This document shows, in pieces, positions 60,821 to 64,000 of a stretch of 64,000 nucleotides of DNA (positions within the stretch are counted from its first letter, which is position 1; each line of letters opens with the position of its first letter). Under the pieces are notes generated by a model. The model was not told the DNA's origin and ran no database searches. It saw only the letters and a list, made by a program, of their open reading frames with translations. Position numbers and translations under genes: made by a program. The stretch covers positions 1 through 64,000 of the forward strand of contig NZ_JACDUT010000003.1 in the NCBI RefSeq assembly GCF_013761245.1. Reading direction: 5' to 3'. Origin of the DNA: Thermaerobacillus caldiproteolyticus. GTDB taxonomy: Bacteria; Bacillota; Bacilli; Bacillales; Anoxybacillaceae.

Positions 60821-62803
60821 CTAAACGAGCCCCCTTGTTTTTTTGTTTACTGATTCGTAAAATTCGTCAATGGTTGTAGAAAGGGCTAATTGTTTTAGCG
60901 TCTCTTCGTCTTCTGATAAATCGGATAATTCTTGAAACAATTTCTTTATTGTTTCGTTATCGTGAAAGTTATGAGCGATCATAAAAACGAATTTCACTTT
61001 TTCTCCATCCCAATCAATAGCGGAGGATAGTCGAGCAATTGCTATAACAGATTGATTAATCCATTGCACTTGCCCATGCGGAATCGCGATCCCCCCGCCA
61101 ATATACGTGGAAGAGAGTGTTTCTCGCTCTTTTGCACTTTCTCCGTATGGTTCTTCTACATAGCCGTGTTTGTAAAGCTCGTTCGCCACATATTCAATGA
61201 TTTCTAATCGGTCTGTGAAAGAGACATCAAGAAAAATTAAGTTTGGATCGATGAATTGTTGTAATGTTTCGTAACGATGCGTTTCTTCTGCGAAATGAGA
61301 AACGCGATAAATAAATTGTTTGAGCATTTCCAGTTCGTGTTTTGGCAATAGCGGACTCACAGTCATAACAGGAACAGGCGTATAGTCTAGCGGAACGGTA
61401 CTAAGTAACAAGTCGGGTTCTTTTGCTGCGATGACTTCGTTCAGTTTGGCAATCGAAGTTACTTCGACAATCTCTAGCTCTGGAAATGAAGCGGAAATTT
61501 TTGCTTCAATCAATTGTGATGTCCCGGAACCGGTAGCACAAACAATGACCACTCGCGTTTTTTCTTTTTTGTGTTGCAGCCGTTCCAGGGCAGCTTGAAC
61601 ATGTAGGACAATGTAAGCTACTTCGTCTTCCGGAATGATAACGTTTGCTTTTTGTTCAACCTTAGTGATCAAAGATAGAACGAGTTCGAATGGATAGCAA
61701 TACATTCGTTTGATTTCTTTAAGCATCGGATTTTTCACCGATAAACCGTTTCTCAATCTGTTTAGTGTCGAATGAAAATGAATAGTGAGTCCTACTAATA
61801 ATTCTTTATCGTCGCACAATCGTTCGTTGGTGTGTAATGAGATTTCCTTAATTAGTTCTCTGACGATTTCTAACGATTCTCTGTCTACTTTTTTTAATAA
61901 ATGCTCAATCCCTTCTTTTATGTGGATTTGGTCATACCGTACTCTTGCGCCTAGAAAATGAAGGGTAATGTATCCAATTTCTTCTTTCGGGATTTTAACG
62001 GCTAACCATTGTTCAATCCGTTTCGCAAGCTGTTCCGCGAGCAGGTATTCTGTTTTTGTCTGTAGCTCTTGTAATTGGCTTTTGTCCATGCGAATACTAT
62101 GCCCTTTTTTAATTCGCTTGACCGCGATTGCAATGTGCACAGTTAGACTGACAACTGATTGATCGGTTAGCCGAAAATCAAGAGATTCGTCCATTTGACG
62201 AATTTCTTTTTCAATGAGAGCTAATTCATATGGTTGTAAAACATCTTCAATCATTTTTAGCTGTTTTGCATCGAGAATGTAGTAGGAATGGTCAACGAGC
62301 AACTCTACGAGCTGTGATAAGGCGGAGCGCCACGCTTTTTCTGTTCCTTCTACTTTTAAACCTAGGTGTGGTTTACGAATTAATGTAAGTCCAAAAGATT
62401 GTAACCAATCTTCTATTTCTTCTAAATCGTAGCTAATTGCCGATTTACTGACATAAAATTGATTTGCTAGTTGCTGCATTGTTACTGGTTTATCTGCTGT
62501 CAGTAGCGCTTTGATCAATTGGAGCTTTCGATAGTCTTGAGATACGTCTTTTTCATCCAAAAGCGAAAGGTCGCGAAAAAGTTTCTGTTTTTCCTTTTCG
62601 TCCCCTTTCACGATGACCCCTATACTTGGTTTTCGTTCAATCACGATATGGGGATATTTTTGTAATAGAAATTCATCAAGCGCTTTTAAATCATTTCGGA
62701 TCGTCTTTTCAGAACATACCAATTCATTCGCCAATGAAGTGACAGATGTATAGGCATTGGTAGTTAACAAATGTTTTAATAGTTGTTTATGGCGAGAAAG
62801 CAT
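60821..62803 (-). CDS. manR: PRD-containing transcriptional regulator, ManR-like
   Basis: A 660-residue PTS-controlled activator. Order: N-terminal HTH (SLANELVCSEKTIRNDLKAL), a second HTH (TMQQLANQFYVSKSAISYDL), PRD1 and PRD2 (each with conserved His, for example YITLHFLGARV and AYIVLHVQAALERL), an EIIB-like domain with Cys in VVIVCATGSGTSQLIEAKI, and a C-terminal EIIA-like domain with GGGIAIPHGQVQW. Phosphorylation of these sites by PTS proteins reports sugar supply. The ATG at 62803 follows AGAGGTG; upstream in-frame sequence lacks a site. It lies between EIIBC and EIIA. The ManR name is by domain order and context. Confidence 0.9.
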   Translation of the reverse strand: MLSRHKQLLKHLLTTNAYTSVTSLANELVCSEKTIRNDLKALDEFLLQKYPHIVIERKPSIGVIVKGDEKEKQKLFRDLSLLDEKDVSQDYRKLQLIKALLTADKPVTMQQLANQFYVSKSAISYDLEEIEDWLQSFGLTLIRKPHLGLKVEGTEKAWRSALSQLVELLVDHSYYILDAKQLKMIEDVLQPYELALIEKEIRQMDESLDFRLTDQSVVSLTVHIAIAVKRIKKGHSIRMDKSQLQELQTKTEYLLAEQLAKRIEQWLAVKIPKEEIGYITLHFLGARVRYDQIHIKEGIEHLLKKVDRESLEIVRELIKEISLHTNERLCDDKELLVGLTIHFHSTLNRLRNGLSVKNPMLKEIKRMYCYPFELVLSLITKVEQKANVIIPEDEVAYIVLHVQAALERLQHKKEKTRVVIVCATGSGTSQLIEAKISASFPELEIVEVTSIAKLNEVIAAKEPDLLLSTVPLDYTPVPVMTVSPLLPKHELEMLKQFIYRVSHFAEETHRYETLQQFIDPNLIFLDVSFTDRLEIIEYVANELYKHGYVEEPYGESAKERETLSSTYIGGGIAIPHGQVQWINQSVIAIARLSSAIDWDGEKVKFVFMIAHNFHDNETIKKLFQELSDLSEDEETLKQLALSTTIDEFYESVNKKTRGLV

Positions 62804-62883
62804 CACTGTCACCTCTTTCTTTTGCATTGGACAAAAAAGGCAGAATCGTTGCTGGTTGCAAAGATTCTTATACAAATATAATG

Positions 62884-64000
62884 TTACTCTGCAGATTCAA
62901 CCGGCTTTTTAATCACATTCACTACTAAAGCTGTAACAATCATTCCAATGATGATCGATACAAAAAACATTGGGACGTTATCAACAGCTTGGAATACGGC
63001 GACAATTGGACCCCCATGTGGGACATGGTCTGTTACTCCGCTTAGCATGGCGATTACCGCCCCTACCATTGAGCCGATCATAATGCTTGGAATGACGCGG
63101 AGTGGGTCTCGTGCGGCAAACGGAATTGCTCCTTCTGTAATACCGACTAGCCCCATTGCCAGCGCCGCTTTTCCGGCTTCCCGTTCTTCTGCGGTAAATT
63201 TTGTTTTGTTTAATAAAGTCGCTAATCCTAGTCCAAGCGGCGGGATACAAATGGCGGCAGCGATCGCCCCCATAATATGAGCATTTCCTTCTGCGATCAT
63301 TGCTGAACCGAATAAGAAGGCGACTTTGTTGACAGGACCACCCATATCGAATGAGATCATCGCTCCGAGAATTATCGCTAATACGATTTTACTTGCACCT
63401 TGCATGCTGTTTAGCCATGATGTAAGTCCTTCCATCATTCCAGCAATCGGTTGTCCAAGAATGAAGATAAAAATTGCTGCCACTAAGATGGAAGAACATA
63501 ATGGAATGACGAGTATAGGCATAATCGGTTGAATCACTTTAGGAACACGGATGCTTTTAATCCATTTTGCAATGTAACCAGCTAAAAATCCAGCAATAAT
63601 TCCTCCGATAAATCCAGCTCCTGCTTCACTGCCGTAAAAACTTCCGTTTGCGGCAATATAACCGCCAATCATACCCGGGGCAAGTCCAGGGCGATCAGCG
63701 ATACTCATAGCAATAAACCCAGCTAAAATTGGGACCATGAATGTAAAACTAGCTGTCCCGACGTTAAGAATGTGATTCCAAACGGAGCCTTTCGGAATGA
63801 CGAGACCTTTTTCTGTTGGTTCCCCACCAATAGCGAGAGAAAGAGCGATTAACAATCCACCGATGACGACAAATGGAATCATATAAGAGACTCCGTTCAT
63901 CAAATTGCGGTAAATTGGATTCTGTTTTTGTGTTCTTTCTTCTTTGACTTCTTCGATCGTTTTCAGCTTATCAGGCTCCGATTTTCCATATATAGGGACT
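62884..64000 (-). CDS. PTS fructose/mannose-type EIIBC component (5' part outside window)
   Basis: The last ~370 codons of a fructose-family EIIBC permease. The open frame continues past the window edge through a linker (SEPDKLKTIEEVKEERTQKQ) that normally joins EIIB to EIIC. The EIIC domain has NGVSYMIPFVVIGGLLIAL, GFIGGIIAGFLAGYIAKWIK, SFDMGGPVNKVAFLFG and the sugar-binding GITEGAIPFAARDP. With ManR and ManA alongside, mannose is the likely substrate; fructose cannot be excluded from sequence. Confidence 0.93.
   Translation of the reverse strand, partial: VPIYGKSEPDKLKTIEEVKEERTQKQNPIYRNLMNGVSYMIPFVVIGGLLIALSLAIGGEPTEKGLVIPKGSVWNHILNVGTASFTFMVPILAGFIAMSIADRPGLAPGMIGGYIAANGSFYGSEAGAGFIGGIIAGFLAGYIAKWIKSIRVPKVIQPIMPILVIPLCSSILVAAIFIFILGQPIAGMMEGLTSWLNSMQGASKIVLAIILGAMISFDMGGPVNKVAFLFGSAMIAEGNAHIMGAIAAAICIPPLGLGLATLLNKTKFTAEEREAGKAALAMGLVGITEGAIPFAARDPLRVIPSIMIGSMVGAVIAMLSGVTDHVPHGGPIVAVFQAVDNVPMFFVSIIIGMIVTALVVNVIKKPVESAE

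Overview
The window is the replication-origin region of a low-to-moderate G+C Firmicute of the family Bacillaceae. The order rrn / gyrA-gyrB-recF-rlbA-dnaN-dnaA / oriC / rpmH-rnpA-yidC-jag / mnmE-mnmG-rsmG-noc-soj-spo0J / rpsF-ssb-rpsR-gdpP-rplI-dnaC / purA / walRKHIJ-htrC / rlmH is the classical Bacillus order. The absence of remB between recF and gyrB, an HD-GYP-type gene beside gyrA, and the protein sequences suggest the thermophilic Anoxybacillus/Parageobacillus/Geobacillus group. That genus-level placement is inference.

Layout. 1-10214 (minus strand) runs away from the origin: the 5' end of a 16S rRNA gene with its promoter, an HD-GYP-like protein, gyrase, recF, rlbA, the beta clamp and dnaA. 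Two DnaA-box regions flank dnaA. One lies at 8772-8854, with an adjacent run of six DnaA-trios and an AT-rich unwinding region; the other, at 10260-10614, has six perfect boxes. 10723-41501 (plus strand) is the other replichore: tRNA modification (mnmE, mnmG), chromosome segregation and nucleoid occlusion (noc, soj, spo0J), ribosomal proteins, c-di-AMP turnover (gdpP), the replicative helicase, purA, and the essential WalRK cell-wall two-component system with its helpers. Two perfect 16-bp parS sites are present, one in spo0J and one in walK. Two further DnaA-box clusters lie upstream of mnmE and upstream of rlmH.

41502-47830 looks like an accessory island inserted at the 3' end of rlmH. The last 20 bases of rlmH, including the codons for RGEPYHK, reappear (18 of 20 identical) at 47809-47828. 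The same site is used by staphylococcal SCC elements, but no recombinase gene is visible here. The interval holds an intact ABC exporter pair (drrAB-like), an intact bicupin oxalate decarboxylase-like gene, a 121-bp near-palindrome, and remnants of padC, an rlmA-like methyltransferase, brxC and a glutaredoxin-like gene. 48048-53251 holds an alkaline phosphatase and a glycerate-utilisation operon (cdaR-type regulator, GntP permease, glycerate kinase). 53289-54023 is a decayed AGCS alanine symporter. 54029-59083 is a second accessory block, bounded by iterated 20-bp repeats and an inverted copy of them. It carries a HelD-type RNA polymerase recycling helicase and a broken DHA2 drug exporter, both with a more G+C-rich look than the core. 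From 59211 to the window end (minus strand) is a mannose/fructose-type PTS operon: EIIBC (cut by the window edge), a ManR-like PRD activator, a separate EIIA, and manA.

No tRNA gene, CRISPR array, intact transposase gene or riboswitch was recognised. All calls come from reading the sequence; no database search was possible.
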